A stretch of DNA of 64,000 bases. Source: JABSSA01 sp039984715 (GTDB lineage Bacteria; Pseudomonadota; Alphaproteobacteria; Rhodobacterales; Rhodobacteraceae). Location: the NCBI GenBank assembly GCA_039984715.1, contig JBDWUA010000015.1, positions 1-64,000 on the forward strand, read 5' to 3'. Positions 42,485 to 51,837 of this stretch are shown in pieces; position 1 is the first letter of the stretch, and every line of letters begins with the position of its first letter. The position numbers were made by a program, and so were the translations under genes. The notes beneath the pieces were generated by a model, which saw only the letters and a list, made by a program, of their open reading frames with translations, made no database searches and was not told the DNA's origin.

Positions 42485-43423
42485 ATGGCTATGCGGATTA
42501 TACGCGATTACGCCTTTTTGAATGCCTCGGATAAAGGGGCAAGTGTCGCCATCGGAAATTTCGATGGGGTCCATATCGGACATCGATCTGTCATTGACCT
42601 TGCGCGTGCGGCCCAACCAGACGCGAAGCTGGGTGTAATGACGTTTGAACCCCATCCCAGACAGTACTTTGCGCCCTCTTCTCCTCCGTTTCGTTTAACA
42701 GGGCCTGCCGCGCGCGCATCCCGGTTGGAAAAAATTGGTGTTGAGCGATTGTACGAATTGCCATTCAACGAAGCGTTGGCCGGCTTGTCCCCACAAGAGT
42801 TTGCGCAACGGGTCATTGCCGACGGGCTTGGGTTGTCCCACGTCGTTGTTGGGTCCGACTTCTGCTTTGGCAAGGGGCGTGCCGGAACCGTTGAAGACCT
42901 AAAAGCATTTGGTTTGGACATGGGTTTTGGAGTGACCGTAGCGCCCCTTTTGGAAGAAAGCGCAGGCGTCATTTCGTCCACTGCAATCCGCACCGCCTTG
43001 ACCGAAGGGCGGCCGCGTGACGCCGCCGCGATGTTGGGTCATTGGCACCGTATAGAAGGGCCCGTGATTGGCGGCGAACAACGCGGGCGTACACTGGGAT
43101 ATCCAACGGCCAACATGTCAATCGATGGCCTGCATCCGCCCGCTTTTGGCGTTTATGCCGTTCTGGTCGATGTTCTGGAAGGGCCACACAAAGGCGCCTA
43201 TCACGGCGTTGCGTCTATGGGTGTTCGCCCCATGTTTGGCGAAAATAAACCAAATATTGAAACCTTCCTTTTTGACTTTTCCGGCGACCTCTACGGCACG
43301 CCATTGTCGATTGGGTTGGTCGAATACCTGCGCGGTGAACTGAAATTTGATGGGCTTGACGCGCTGATCACTCAAATGGACGCCGACAGCGCCAAATCCC
43401 GCGCCATTCTGGCCGCGTTATGA
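42485..43423 (+). CDS. ribF: Bifunctional riboflavin kinase / FAD synthetase
   Basis: Makes FMN and FAD from riboflavin. 312 residues. N-terminal nucleotidyltransferase with AIGNFDGVHIGHRS near 21-34 and the SSTAIR motif near 165-170; C-terminal kinase with GRTLGYPTANM near 200-210. First gene of ribF-ycgN-aldolase; overlaps ycgN by 4 bases. Confidence 0.95.
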   Translation: MAMRIIRDYAFLNASDKGASVAIGNFDGVHIGHRSVIDLARAAQPDAKLGVMTFEPHPRQYFAPSSPPFRLTGPAARASRLEKIGVERLYELPFNEALAGLSPQEFAQRVIADGLGLSHVVVGSDFCFGKGRAGTVEDLKAFGLDMGFGVTVAPLLEESAGVISSTAIRTALTEGRPRDAAAMLGHWHRIEGPVIGGEQRGRTLGYPTANMSIDGLHPPAFGVYAVLVDVLEGPHKGAYHGVASMGVRPMFGENKPNIETFLFDFSGDLYGTPLSIGLVEYLRGELKFDGLDALITQMDADSAKSRAILAAL

Positions 43424-43890
43424 ACAAACCAATTGATCACTCTGGCTGCGCGCCAAAATTTTGGGAACGCAAACGCCTTGAACAATTGAATGAAGCAGAA
43501 TGGGAAGCCCTGTGTGACGGGTGCGGAAAATGCTGCTTGAACAAACTAGAAGACGAAGACTCGGGCGAAGTTGCTTTGACCCGCGTGGCGTGTCGGTTGC
43601 TGGATGACAGCAGCTGCCAATGTGCGCATTACGAAACACGCAAACAATTTGTGCCCGACTGCATCCAACTATCGGCCACGACTATCTCGCAACATATGTA
43701 TTGGCTGCCGTCGACCTGCGCCTATCGTCTGTTGTACGAGGGTCGCCCATTATACGACTGGCATCCGCTGATTTCCGGGACGATAGACACCGTTCATGCT
43801 GCGGGTGTCAGCGTTAAGGACAAAACCGTCAGCGAATTTGATATCGCCGACGACGAGTGGGAAGATCATATCATCGAGGAACCCTGCTGA
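43420..43890 (+). CDS. YcgN-family cysteine cluster protein (UPF0260)
   Basis: Protein of 156 residues with the conserved cysteines of the YcgN/YkgJ group: CDGCGKCC near 32-39, then C58, C66, C68 and C81, and C95. Probably binds zinc or an Fe-S cluster. Function unknown. Overlaps both neighbours, so it is coupled with ribF. Confidence 0.88.
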   Translation: MNKPIDHSGCAPKFWERKRLEQLNEAEWEALCDGCGKCCLNKLEDEDSGEVALTRVACRLLDDSSCQCAHYETRKQFVPDCIQLSATTISQHMYWLPSTCAYRLLYEGRPLYDWHPLISGTIDTVHAAGVSVKDKTVSEFDIADDEWEDHIIEEPC

Positions 43891-44927
43891 TGTTTTTTGC
43901 CTCTGACAATGCGGGCCCGGCCCATTCACGCATTTTACAAAGCGTCACAGACGCCAATGATGGATATGCCATGCCGTATGGCAATGACGCCATCATGGAA
44001 GACGTCCGCCAAAGCATTCGCGCAACCTTCGAAGCACCAGAGGCCGAAGTGTATTTGGTCGCGACTGGCACAGCGGCCAACGTGCTTGGCTTGGCCTGTT
44101 ATGCGCATCCTTGGCAAACTGTGTTTTGCAGCCCGATCGCCCATATCCAAGAAGACGAATGCAACGCGCCAGAGTTTTATTCCGGGGGCGCAAAGCTGAC
44201 CTTGGTAGGTGGCGATCACAAAATGACGCCAGACGCTTTGCGTGCTTCCATCACCACAGAGGAAACACGCGGTGTTCATGGCGCACAACGTGGCCCGGTA
44301 TCCATAACCCAAGTCACCGAACATGGCGGCGTTTATACGTTAGACGAATTGCGCGCCCTTACAGCTGTTGCACGTGAATTTAACCTGCCCGTTCACATGG
44401 ATGGCGCGCGGTTTGCAAATGCTGTCGCTGCTGTCGGCTGCTCGCCTGCCGAAATGACATGGAAAGCTGGCGTTGACGTTCTAAGTTTCGGGGGCACCAA
44501 AAACGGATGCCTTGGTGTCGAGGCTGTGGTTCTTTTTGACCCTGACAAAGCTTGGGAATTTGAACTGCGACGCAAACGCGGTGCGCATCTGTTTTCAAAG
44601 CACCGTTTTCTGTCCGCGCAAATGGCCGGGTATCTGGAAGATGGCCTTTGGTTGGAACTGGCGGAAGCCGCCAATGAAAATGCGGCACGTTTGGCTGCCG
44701 GTTTGCGGGATGCAGGCGCTGAATTTCTGCACGAACCTCAGGCCAACATGATATTCGCCGCATTCCCGCGCGCTACGCATCAACGCCTGCACGATCATGG
44801 TGCGCAATACTATGTATGGTCAGGCGACTTGGATGGTACCGATCCAGCCGAAATGCTGGTGGCACGCCTTGTGTGCGATTGGTCCATTGGATCAGACAGA
44901 ATTGACGCGTTTCTGTCCCATTTTTGA
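43890..44927 (+). CDS. Low-specificity threonine aldolase-like PLP enzyme
   Basis: Fold-type I PLP enzyme of 345 residues, threonine-aldolase/beta-eliminating lyase family. The PLP lysine is in SFGGTKNGCLG near 195-205, the Asp in VHMDGARFANA near 168-178, and YGNDAIMEDV at the N-terminus is typical. Cleaves L-threonine or allo-threonine to glycine and acetaldehyde. ATG at 43890 overlaps the ycgN stop. Confidence 0.9.
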   Translation: MFFASDNAGPAHSRILQSVTDANDGYAMPYGNDAIMEDVRQSIRATFEAPEAEVYLVATGTAANVLGLACYAHPWQTVFCSPIAHIQEDECNAPEFYSGGAKLTLVGGDHKMTPDALRASITTEETRGVHGAQRGPVSITQVTEHGGVYTLDELRALTAVAREFNLPVHMDGARFANAVAAVGCSPAEMTWKAGVDVLSFGGTKNGCLGVEAVVLFDPDKAWEFELRRKRGAHLFSKHRFLSAQMAGYLEDGLWLELAEAANENAARLAAGLRDAGAEFLHEPQANMIFAAFPRATHQRLHDHGAQYYVWSGDLDGTDPAEMLVARLVCDWSIGSDRIDAFLSHF

Positions 44928-44964
44928 TGTTGGAATTATGGGCCTGTATCTGGTCCGATAAACA

Positions 44965-45729
44965 TCATGTGGCCGCTACTGTTTCTTTTGCCAAAGCACG
45001 ATAAACGGCATTGCGATTGACCATTCCACAAAAAGCATATCCCAATTCTGGATGGGCTTTGTTCAAATGGGATTCAATCTGCCGGCGCATCCATTGCTTT
45101 CCTGCTTCGAGAACCAAATAAGGCGCGTTTGTTTCTAGGATACGTCCGGCCCCCGTCAAAGCTGGCACTTCATATCCTTCGACATCCAAATGTATCAAAG
45201 AAACAGAGCGTTCTTTCGCGACCAAATCATCAAGCCGTGCAATATCAACGGAAACAGTCGCGCCGGGACTATCGCCGTCCACAATCTTGGATGTTCCCGC
45301 CATCGCAACGCCATGCGCATTTTCAACTTGCAACGACACATTCCCCGGCTCTGCCCCAACAGCGCAAGGGTGAAGATTGACACGATCAAGATCATTCAAA
45401 GCAATCGTGTATTGTGTCGCCGCACGCGTGTAGGGATTTGGTTCAAACGAATGGATTTCCGCATCATCCGTCAATGCATCGCTGAGACCGGGGAAAAAGT
45501 CGCCTATAAATGCGCCGCCCGACACAACATCGCCGCCCCGTTCAATTATGCGCCGGATCAATGCCACTGTGGCGGCTTCGTATACCTCGCCTTTGCTAAG
45601 CATCTTAGGGGCTTCGCGGCGCGCATATTTCGATGGAACGCAATAAAACCCATATTCATTGGAAGATATTGCGAATTCAAAATCCGGTGCGCATGCATCA
45701 AGCGTGATTGTTTTGGGTGACATATCCAT
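44965..45729 (-). CDS. FkbM-family methyltransferase
   Basis: SAM-dependent methyltransferase of about 254 residues. GGAFIGDFFPGLSDAL (near 74-89) is motif I, EIHSFEPNPY follows, and the FkbM signature HLDVEGYEV lies near 185-193. Target unknown; such proteins often modify glycans or exopolymers. Start taken at ATG 45729; another ATG is 2 codons later. Confidence 0.85.
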   Translation of the reverse strand: MDMSPKTITLDACAPDFEFAISSNEYGFYCVPSKYARREAPKMLSKGEVYEAATVALIRRIIERGGDVVSGGAFIGDFFPGLSDALTDDAEIHSFEPNPYTRAATQYTIALNDLDRVNLHPCAVGAEPGNVSLQVENAHGVAMAGTSKIVDGDSPGATVSVDIARLDDLVAKERSVSLIHLDVEGYEVPALTGAGRILETNAPYLVLEAGKQWMRRQIESHLNKAHPELGYAFCGMVNRNAVYRALAKETVAAT

Positions 45730-45808
45730 TTTTCTGCATGTCCTGCGCTTGTTGGGATTGCGCCGCATTTTTCATTTTAGCCATCCATGCATCTTTCAAG
45801 GTGCATCG

Positions 45809-46597
45809 TCAATTTTCACAAGCCGATATTTGCGCAGTCACAATGTTCGCCAACTCTAATGGATGCGTCATTGGTGCCATATGCCCAGCGCCGTCAATCC
45901 ACGCGCGCTTAGCACCCGGAATACGTCGCGCCAGCGCCGCCATCGTCGCATCGACCACATCAAGTGTGAATTCACCTTGCGCCAAAACGACCGGCATAGA
46001 CAGCTTGGACAGTGCATTGCCCGTTAACAACCCTGCATGATCTTCCATAAGGAACGGCGCGCCGCCTTGCACAAAATGAATACGCTTCGTCATATATGCC
46101 CGCGTTTCTTCTGGGAAATTGAACCAAGGCGTGCCGTCACCCCAAACCCGATTAAACGCGCGTGCGGCTTGATCGAAATCCCGACGTTCAATTGTCGCTT
46201 CGAATTCGGCCATCTCTGCTTCATGTAATTCAAAACGATCAGGATCATCCAAACGCGCGGCTGCCAGAAAAACCGGTTCAAACAACGTCAACGAAAGCAC
46301 ACGTTCTGGTGCCTCACATGCCATCCGTAATGCAACCGTTGCGCCGTAAGAGTGCCCGACAAGATGCATTGGTTCTGTTAAGACGCCTAACCCCCAGTCC
46401 GTTGACAACCGGTGTTGGTCTTGGTCCGGCGCCCAATCCGGGCTTTTTCCATGGCTGGGCAAATCAAAAGCGGTAACCTCAGCCGTGCCGTTCATAGCGC
46501 GGGCAAACCCATTCCACGCCCCGGAATGTGCCAATGTACAGTGAACGGCCAAAACCCGCGCCGATCCATGACCAGCGCGGGTTACAAATGGGTTCAA
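45809..46597 (-). CDS. Alpha/beta hydrolase
   Basis: Protein of 262 residues with HCTLAHSGAW oxyanion region near 19-28, nucleophile elbow GHSYGA near 80-85 and a C-terminal DGAGHMAPMTHP near 236-247 holding the catalytic His. Co-operonic with the HCCA isomerase (4-base overlap), so it may act in the same aromatic or glutathione-linked route. Substrate unknown. Confidence 0.88.
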   Translation of the reverse strand: MNPFVTRAGHGSARVLAVHCTLAHSGAWNGFARAMNGTAEVTAFDLPSHGKSPDWAPDQDQHRLSTDWGLGVLTEPMHLVGHSYGATVALRMACEAPERVLSLTLFEPVFLAAARLDDPDRFELHEAEMAEFEATIERRDFDQAARAFNRVWGDGTPWFNFPEETRAYMTKRIHFVQGGAPFLMEDHAGLLTGNALSKLSMPVVLAQGEFTLDVVDATMAALARRIPGAKRAWIDGAGHMAPMTHPLELANIVTAQISACEN

Positions 46598-47196
46598 AGT
46601 GTCCCTGACAAATGCGCATCCAAATCTTCAATCCGATCCTGACCCCAGAACCTTTGATCTGTTTTGTTGACGACGTAAAACGGTGCTCCAAATGCGCCCG
46701 CCTTTACGGCATCTTCCAGATTGCGCGCATAGGTGTCGGCCCCGGTCAAAAGCCCGCTATCCGCAAGTGCCGGATCAAACCCAGCTTCTTCCAAGCAGGC
46801 TTTTACGACATCATCATCCGCAATGTTTTTCTGATCTGCAAAGACGCTGCGCACATAAGCGTACACAAGCGCACCCATATCCCCACCACCTGCTTCTTGT
46901 GCTGCAATCACCGCGTATGACGATGGGGCTGCATTTGTCGGCCAATGCGCAGGCTTAAGATGAAAGGGTGTTCCCAGTTTCTTTGCGGCACGTGTCAGTT
47001 CCTGCGCACGGTATTCCACGCGGCTGATATGGCGATCTTTCGGAGATACTCCCCCCGTCCGGGCAAACAGAGCCATAATATCCAACGGCTTGTAATGCAC
47101 GCTCGCCCCGTGGCGTTTCGCCACGTCTTCAAAGCGTTTCCCGGCCAAATAGGTGTAGGGGGACAGTGTTGCAAAGTAATAGTCGATATCAGCCAT
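46594..47196 (-). CDS. 2-Hydroxychromene-2-carboxylate isomerase family protein
   Basis: DsbA-like/kappa-GST fold, 200 residues. Begins DYYFATLSPYTYLAGKRF (S-P-Y/W active-site region) and ends APFYVVNKTDQRFWGQDRI. HCCA isomerases act in naphthalene breakdown with glutathione, but most paralogues have unknown substrates. Overlaps the hydrolase gene. Confidence 0.88.
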   Translation of the reverse strand: MADIDYYFATLSPYTYLAGKRFEDVAKRHGASVHYKPLDIMALFARTGGVSPKDRHISRVEYRAQELTRAAKKLGTPFHLKPAHWPTNAAPSSYAVIAAQEAGGGDMGALVYAYVRSVFADQKNIADDDVVKACLEEAGFDPALADSGLLTGADTYARNLEDAVKAGAFGAPFYVVNKTDQRFWGQDRIEDLDAHLSGTL

Positions 47197-47305
47197 AATT
47201 TTCGCCTTCTGTATGGGCCACGTCTTTGCCGCACGGTAAGGCCGTGTTAAGCGAAGTCAACGTCACGAATCTGTCACATTCAGGCTTGTCGAAGGGGAAT
47301 ATCGC

Positions 47306-48325
47306 ATGCCGCAGGCGCAAGAACCGAAACTTATCTCGGGCAATGCCAATCAACCGCTCGCAAAAGCCATTGCACGTCGCATGACGATGCATCGCGGCAT
47401 AGCGGTCAATCTCATCGATGCACGGGTGGAACGCTTCAACGACGGCGAAATTTTCGTCGAAGTGTTCGAAAACGTGCGCGGCGAAGATATGTTCATCATT
47501 CAGCCAACATCGAACCCTGCCAACGATAACCTGATGGAGCTGCTGATCATGTGCGATGCATTGCGTCGGTCTTCGGCAACACGCATCACGGCTGTTATCC
47601 CGTATTTTGGATATGCGCGTCAGGACAGACGCACCAAGGCCCGCACCCCCATTTCCGCCAAACTGGTCGCGAATATGCTTGTTTCAGCCGGTGTCGAACG
47701 CGTGTTGACCATGGATTTGCACGCCGCGCAGATTCAAGGGTTCTTCGATATTCCGGTCGACAACCTCTATGCCTCGCCAATTTTTGCTTTGGATATCAAA
47801 GATAATTTTGCAGGGCGTATGAAAGATCTCATGGTCGTGTCCCCCGATGTGGGTGGTGTCGCGCGGGCTCGCGAATTGGCCAAGCGTATCAATGCACCCC
47901 TGTCGATCGTGGACAAACGCCGCGAAAAACCCGGCGAGATTGCCGAAATGACTGTGATCGGGGACGTCAAAGACAAGGTCTGCCTGATCGTTGACGATAT
48001 CTGCGATACCGCCGGCACCTTGTGCAAAGCAGCAGAGGTTCTTATCGAAAACGGCGCTAAAGAAGTGCATTCCTATATCACGCACGGTGTTTTGTCCGGC
48101 CCGGCGGTCGAGCGAATCTCAAAATCAGTCATGAAAACACTTGTCGTCACGGACAGTATCGCTGCGACAGACGCCATTCGCGCAACGCCAAACATTCGAA
48201 TTGTCCCAACAGCGCCCATCTTTGCACAGGCCATTTTGAATATCTGGAACGGCACCAGTGTTTCGTCTCTTTTTGACGATTCCACGCTGGGCCCAATCTA
48301 TGACGGTATGTACGCGGCAGAGTAA
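47306..48325 (+). CDS. prs: Ribose-phosphate pyrophosphokinase
   Basis: Makes PRPP for nucleotide, His and Trp synthesis. 339 residues. FNDGEIFVEV near 45-54, YFGYARQDR near 104-112, SPDVGGVARARELAK near 179-193 and the PRPP loop DDICDTAGTLCKAAE near 229-243 are all intact. RBS AAGGGGA. Followed by copy 3 of the hairpin repeat. Confidence 0.97.
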   Translation: MPQAQEPKLISGNANQPLAKAIARRMTMHRGIAVNLIDARVERFNDGEIFVEVFENVRGEDMFIIQPTSNPANDNLMELLIMCDALRRSSATRITAVIPYFGYARQDRRTKARTPISAKLVANMLVSAGVERVLTMDLHAAQIQGFFDIPVDNLYASPIFALDIKDNFAGRMKDLMVVSPDVGGVARARELAKRINAPLSIVDKRREKPGEIAEMTVIGDVKDKVCLIVDDICDTAGTLCKAAEVLIENGAKEVHSYITHGVLSGPAVERISKSVMKTLVVTDSIAATDAIRATPNIRIVPTAPIFAQAILNIWNGTSVSSLFDDSTLGPIYDGMYAAE

Positions 48326-48337
48326 CGCGAACCCCAA

Positions 48338-48392
48338 GGGTCGGCGGGTGGGCGCATTTGGCTCTTGGGCCAAACAGAGCCACCCGTGACCC
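48338..48392 (+). repeat. Dispersed hairpin element, copy 3 (prs/M48 convergent gap)
   Basis: GGGTC/GACCC outer helix, GGC bulge, GGGTGG/CCACCC, internal loop GCGCA/CAGAG, apical stem TTTGGC/GCCAAA with a 6-base loop. It sits 13 bases after the prs stop and 9 before the stop of the convergent gene, like copy 1. Confidence 0.8.
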
Positions 48393-48400
48393 GACCGATC

Positions 48401-49114
48401 TTACAATCCCGCAGCCACGCGTGCCACAGTTGCAAGACGCGCCGCGTTTGGCGGATGTGTCCCCAGAAACTGGTCACCCGGATCTGGAATTCGGTTAAAA
48501 AACTGCGCCCCGCGCAGCGCTGAATACCCAGAGCGTACGGTAATCACAGTCCCTAACGCATCTGCTTCCAGCTCAAATTCCTTGGAATAGGATCGGGCTC
48601 CAAGTACCGCGCCCAATTTTTGCGCACGTTCAACGTCCGCGACAGTCCCACCTGTTGCTGTCGCCAGACCGCCCAAAAATACAGCGCCCGCGACAGCATT
48701 TTGCTGTCCGCGTTCGATGTGACCTTCAATGTGATGTGCAGCCTCGTGACCCATCACAAATGCAATTTCATCTATATTGCGCGCGTCATTCAACAACGCG
48801 AGCGTAAAGATAATGACAGGGCGTCCATCTTCATCAAGTGTTTGAAAGGCATTCGCGGGTTTCCCTCGTTCATCATCAACTACGATTAGGAAATCGCAAT
48901 TCACACCCCGCGTGCGACGCCGGCATTCTTGCTCGGCAACCGGTTCCATAGTCTGAACGACTTGAACAAATGCACGTTGAGTCGCTGCCTCTCCGCGCAA
49001 CTCATCCACATCACCATTCGCAGCCGTCGAAGGACCACTGACATCGGGCGCAGGCAATTCAGTGCATGCGATCAATGTCGTTGAAAGGAACAATGCACAA
49101 AAATATCTTAACAT
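48401..49114 (-). CDS. M48-family zinc metalloprotease lipoprotein
   Basis: Protein of 237 residues. N-terminal lipobox LIAC with Cys at residue 17: lipidated and periplasmic (outer or inner membrane). Zinc motif HEAAHH near 129-134 (HExxH), with E (FELEADALG) as third ligand near 185. Resembles BepA/LoiP/YcaL-type M48 proteases, which handle misfolded envelope proteins. Confidence 0.9.
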   Translation of the reverse strand: MLRYFCALFLSTTLIACTELPAPDVSGPSTAANGDVDELRGEAATQRAFVQVVQTMEPVAEQECRRRTRGVNCDFLIVVDDERGKPANAFQTLDEDGRPVIIFTLALLNDARNIDEIAFVMGHEAAHHIEGHIERGQQNAVAGAVFLGGLATATGGTVADVERAQKLGAVLGARSYSKEFELEADALGTVITVRSGYSALRGAQFFNRIPDPGDQFLGTHPPNAARLATVARVAAGL

Positions 49115-49258
49115 GTTGTCCTCAATGTCGTGGCAGACTTGGATGCCTGGCGGCTATGGTCAAAGGATATCATAACATTTGTGTCTTGACCTACCAGCCC
49201 TCATCACGCAGCCGTGCGATGTACTTGCAATCCCAATATGTCTGGATAGGTTGATCAT

Positions 49259-49504
49259 ATGTTTACAATCGAACACGAATTCGATGCGACTGTCGTTACG
49301 CTTGTCGACGACGGCCACACCCCGTTGCAAGAAGACGTCGTCGTCAACAGTTTTGCAGAATGTGTAACCATCGAACAGTTCGATTCACGCACAGATCAGA
49401 TGGTCCGCATTACCCTGTCCCCTGAACAATTGCGCGATCTTGCCGCAGCCCTCGACCTTCCCGAAGGTGTCTACAGCTTGGCCCGCCCAACCGGGGATTC
49501 TTGA
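49259..49504 (+). CDS. Conserved hypothetical protein (81 residues)
   Basis: Acidic protein with no signal peptide or membrane span. A beta-rich first half (FTIEHEFDATVVTLVDDG) is followed by a helix (SPEQLRDLAAALDLPEG). It looks like a conserved Rhodobacteraceae protein, but I know no function. RBS ATAGG. Stand-alone. Confidence 0.7.
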   Translation: MFTIEHEFDATVVTLVDDGHTPLQEDVVVNSFAECVTIEQFDSRTDQMVRITLSPEQLRDLAAALDLPEGVYSLARPTGDS

Positions 49505-49617
49505 TCGTCTCTCCCGCCCGAGACATCACTAAAGTTTCACGCAATGGATTTGACTCTTTACTTTTCCCTGCTCGCATCAGTCATTAGGCTTTGAACGACA
49601 CACGGGGGGAACACGCA

Positions 49618-50484
49618 ATGGCAACCGGTCAAAACATTCGCACGTATTTCGAAGGCCGTTGGCATGACGGCGACGTATACACGATGCGTGCAGCGGATCA
49701 CGGCAGTTGGCTGGGCACCACAGTCTTTGATGGTGCGCGATTCTTTGACGGGCTGGCCCCTGATCTTGAGGCACATTGCGAACGAGCCAACCGCTCAGCC
49801 AAAGCATTGATGATCACACCAACTGTTTCTACATCCGAAATGGTAGATATTGCTTGGGAAGGGCTGCGTAAATTCCCCGAGAAAACCGCGGTTTATATCC
49901 GCCCCATGTATTGGGCCATTGATGGTGACATGACGGCGATCGTTCCCAAAGAAGGGTCCACCGGCTTCGCTTTATGTCTGGAAGAAATTCCGATGGCCCC
50001 CGCGGACGCCGCCGCAACGTTAACGCGTACACGGTTTCGCCGCCCCGTCATGGAAGACGCGGTCGTCAACGCCAAGGCGGGTTGCCTCTATCCAAACAAC
50101 GCGCGCATGCTTGCCGAGGCCCGCACCAAAGGGTTCAACAACGCACTTGTGGCAGATGCAATTGGCAATGTCGCAGAAACGGCAACCGCCAACGTCTTTA
50201 TGGTCAAGGATGGAACAGTGTTCACCCCCGTTCCAAATGGTACTTTCTTGGCCGGTATCACGCGCGCACGCCATATTTCAAATTTCAAAGCCAACGGAAT
50301 AGACGTCATCGAAGACGTCCTGAGCTTTGATCACTTCCACGACGCGGATGAGGTGTTCATGTCCGGCAACATGAATAAAGTCACACCAATCAAAGCCTTT
50401 GATGACACACAATATCAAATCGGCCCGATAACGCGTCAGGTCCGCGAGATGTATTGGGATTGGGCTTTAACCACTAAGCCATGA
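49618..50484 (+). CDS. Branched-chain amino acid aminotransferase-like protein (class IV)
   Basis: PLP-dependent fold-type IV aminotransferase, 288 residues. The PLP lysine is in NAKAGCLYPN near 151-160; E in NVAETATANVF near 189-199 and the final GNMNKVTPI fit the IlvE/D-aminotransferase group. Start ATG 49618 follows GGGGGAA; an in-frame ATG 9 codons upstream is less likely. A GCGGCG-ttg-CGCCGC hairpin lies 6 bases after the stop. Specificity for branched-chain acids is inferred. Confidence 0.85.
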   Translation: MATGQNIRTYFEGRWHDGDVYTMRAADHGSWLGTTVFDGARFFDGLAPDLEAHCERANRSAKALMITPTVSTSEMVDIAWEGLRKFPEKTAVYIRPMYWAIDGDMTAIVPKEGSTGFALCLEEIPMAPADAAATLTRTRFRRPVMEDAVVNAKAGCLYPNNARMLAEARTKGFNNALVADAIGNVAETATANVFMVKDGTVFTPVPNGTFLAGITRARHISNFKANGIDVIEDVLSFDHFHDADEVFMSGNMNKVTPIKAFDDTQYQIGPITRQVREMYWDWALTTKP

Positions 50485-50554
50485 CAATTGCGGCGTTGCG
50501 CCGCGCACGCCCATAGGTCATGTTGTTACTGATACTGAACCGGGGTTCGAAAAG

Positions 50555-51010
50555 ATGCGCAAATTTCTTGTCGTGCTGGATGACAGTCGGGAATGCTTGA
50601 ACGCGATGCGTTTCGCAGCAATGCGAGCGGCGCATACGGGCGGAGGTGTGGCCATACTTTCGGTTATCGCACCAGAAGAGTTCAATCACTGGATTGGCGT
50701 CGGTGCGGTAATGCGAGAAGAAGCACGCGAACGGATCGAAGTGCATTTCGAAGTCTTTGCGAAATGGATGCGGGACAGGCAGCATGTCGATCCAGAACTG
50801 ATCATCCGTGAAGGACAGCCTTTGGATGAAATCGTTGCGCATATTCAGCAAGATTCTGAGATTGGTGTTTTGGTCTTGGGCGCGGGCACAGGTAAAAAAG
50901 GCCCCGGTCCGTTGGTTACTCAGCTGTCTCGCAACTCGGGTGCTTTGCCGATCCCAATCACAATTGTTCCCGGCGATCTAAGCAAAGAAAAGCTTGAAGC
51001 CATCACCTGA
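50555..51010 (+). CDS. Universal stress protein (UspA family)
   Basis: Protein of 151 residues with one Usp domain; starts KFLVVLDDSRECLNAM. The ATP-binding G-2x-G-9x-G-type loop appears as VLGAGTGKKGPGPLVTQLS near 107-125, so it may bind ATP. Ends EKLEAIT. Role in stress survival inferred from the family. Confidence 0.88.
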   Translation: MRKFLVVLDDSRECLNAMRFAAMRAAHTGGGVAILSVIAPEEFNHWIGVGAVMREEARERIEVHFEVFAKWMRDRQHVDPELIIREGQPLDEIVAHIQQDSEIGVLVLGAGTGKKGPGPLVTQLSRNSGALPIPITIVPGDLSKEKLEAIT

Positions 51011-51191
51011 CATCAAGAAGCAATCATTCCTGTGTTTCAGCGACTGACGGCACTCAATACACCCAGCCGGATGTGGGCCGTTTCGTGTAAAAACGATTTC
51101 ATGGTAATTCGCCATTTCATGTCAGTTACAAACCCGACCAATGTTTCATCGCCAAGTGAATAACATTAAGGTTTAGAACCATTCCAAACTC

Positions 51192-51220
51192 TTGACACCG
51201 CGCGGGTCCATCCGCATATC
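51192..51220 (+). promoter_or_regulatory. Candidate promoter of the NifU-like/tsaB/rimI operon
   Basis: TTGACA (51192-51197) and CATATC (51215-51220) with a 17-base spacer, 29 bases before the ATG at 51249. Confidence 0.55.
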
Positions 51221-51248
51221 TGTTGAACCTGCGAGAAAGGGCTGACCT

Positions 51249-51812
51249 ATGTTCATTCAAACCGAGTCTACACCAAATCCTGCGACACTGAAATTCCTAC
51301 CCGGACAAACAGTGCTTGAAATGGGAACAGCCGATTTTCCGACACCGGATGCAAGTGAAAAATCCCCGCTGGCAAAGCGTATTTTTTCCGTGGACGGCGT
51401 GACCGGCGTTTTCTTTGGAACTGACTTTGTCACCGTGACCAAAGCCGATGCGACGGATTGGGATCATATCAAACCCGCAATATTGGGCGCGGTGATGGAA
51501 CATTACCAATCCGGTCAACCTGTAATGGAAGGTGATCATCAACCTGCCTCGGGCCATGCGGCCCATGATGGCGAAGATTCTGGTGTTGTCGATCAGATCA
51601 AGGAATTGCTGGACACACGGGTACGCCCCGCTGTTGCTCAGGACGGGGGCGATATTACCTTTCACGGGTTCGATCGCGGTATCGTCTATCTTCACATGCA
51701 AGGCGCTTGTGCAGGCTGCCCGTCTTCAACGCTGACGCTCAAGATGGGAATTGAAAACTTGCTGCGTCACTACATCCCCGAAGTGACTGAGGTACGTCCG
51801 GTGGCAGTTTGA
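51249..51812 (+). CDS. NifU-family Fe-S cluster carrier (Nfu type)
   Basis: Protein of 187 residues: N-terminal Nfu domain (1-90; FIQTESTPNPATLKFLPG) and a C-terminal NifU domain with the cluster-binding CAGC motif near 156-159. It delivers Fe-S clusters to target enzymes. It heads a transcript with tsaB (25-base gap) and rimI, an order common in alphaproteobacteria. Confidence 0.92.
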   Translation: MFIQTESTPNPATLKFLPGQTVLEMGTADFPTPDASEKSPLAKRIFSVDGVTGVFFGTDFVTVTKADATDWDHIKPAILGAVMEHYQSGQPVMEGDHQPASGHAAHDGEDSGVVDQIKELLDTRVRPAVAQDGGDITFHGFDRGIVYLHMQGACAGCPSSTLTLKMGIENLLRHYIPEVTEVRPVAV

Positions 51813-51837
51813 GCCCCCCTGACATTGCCTTATTAAG

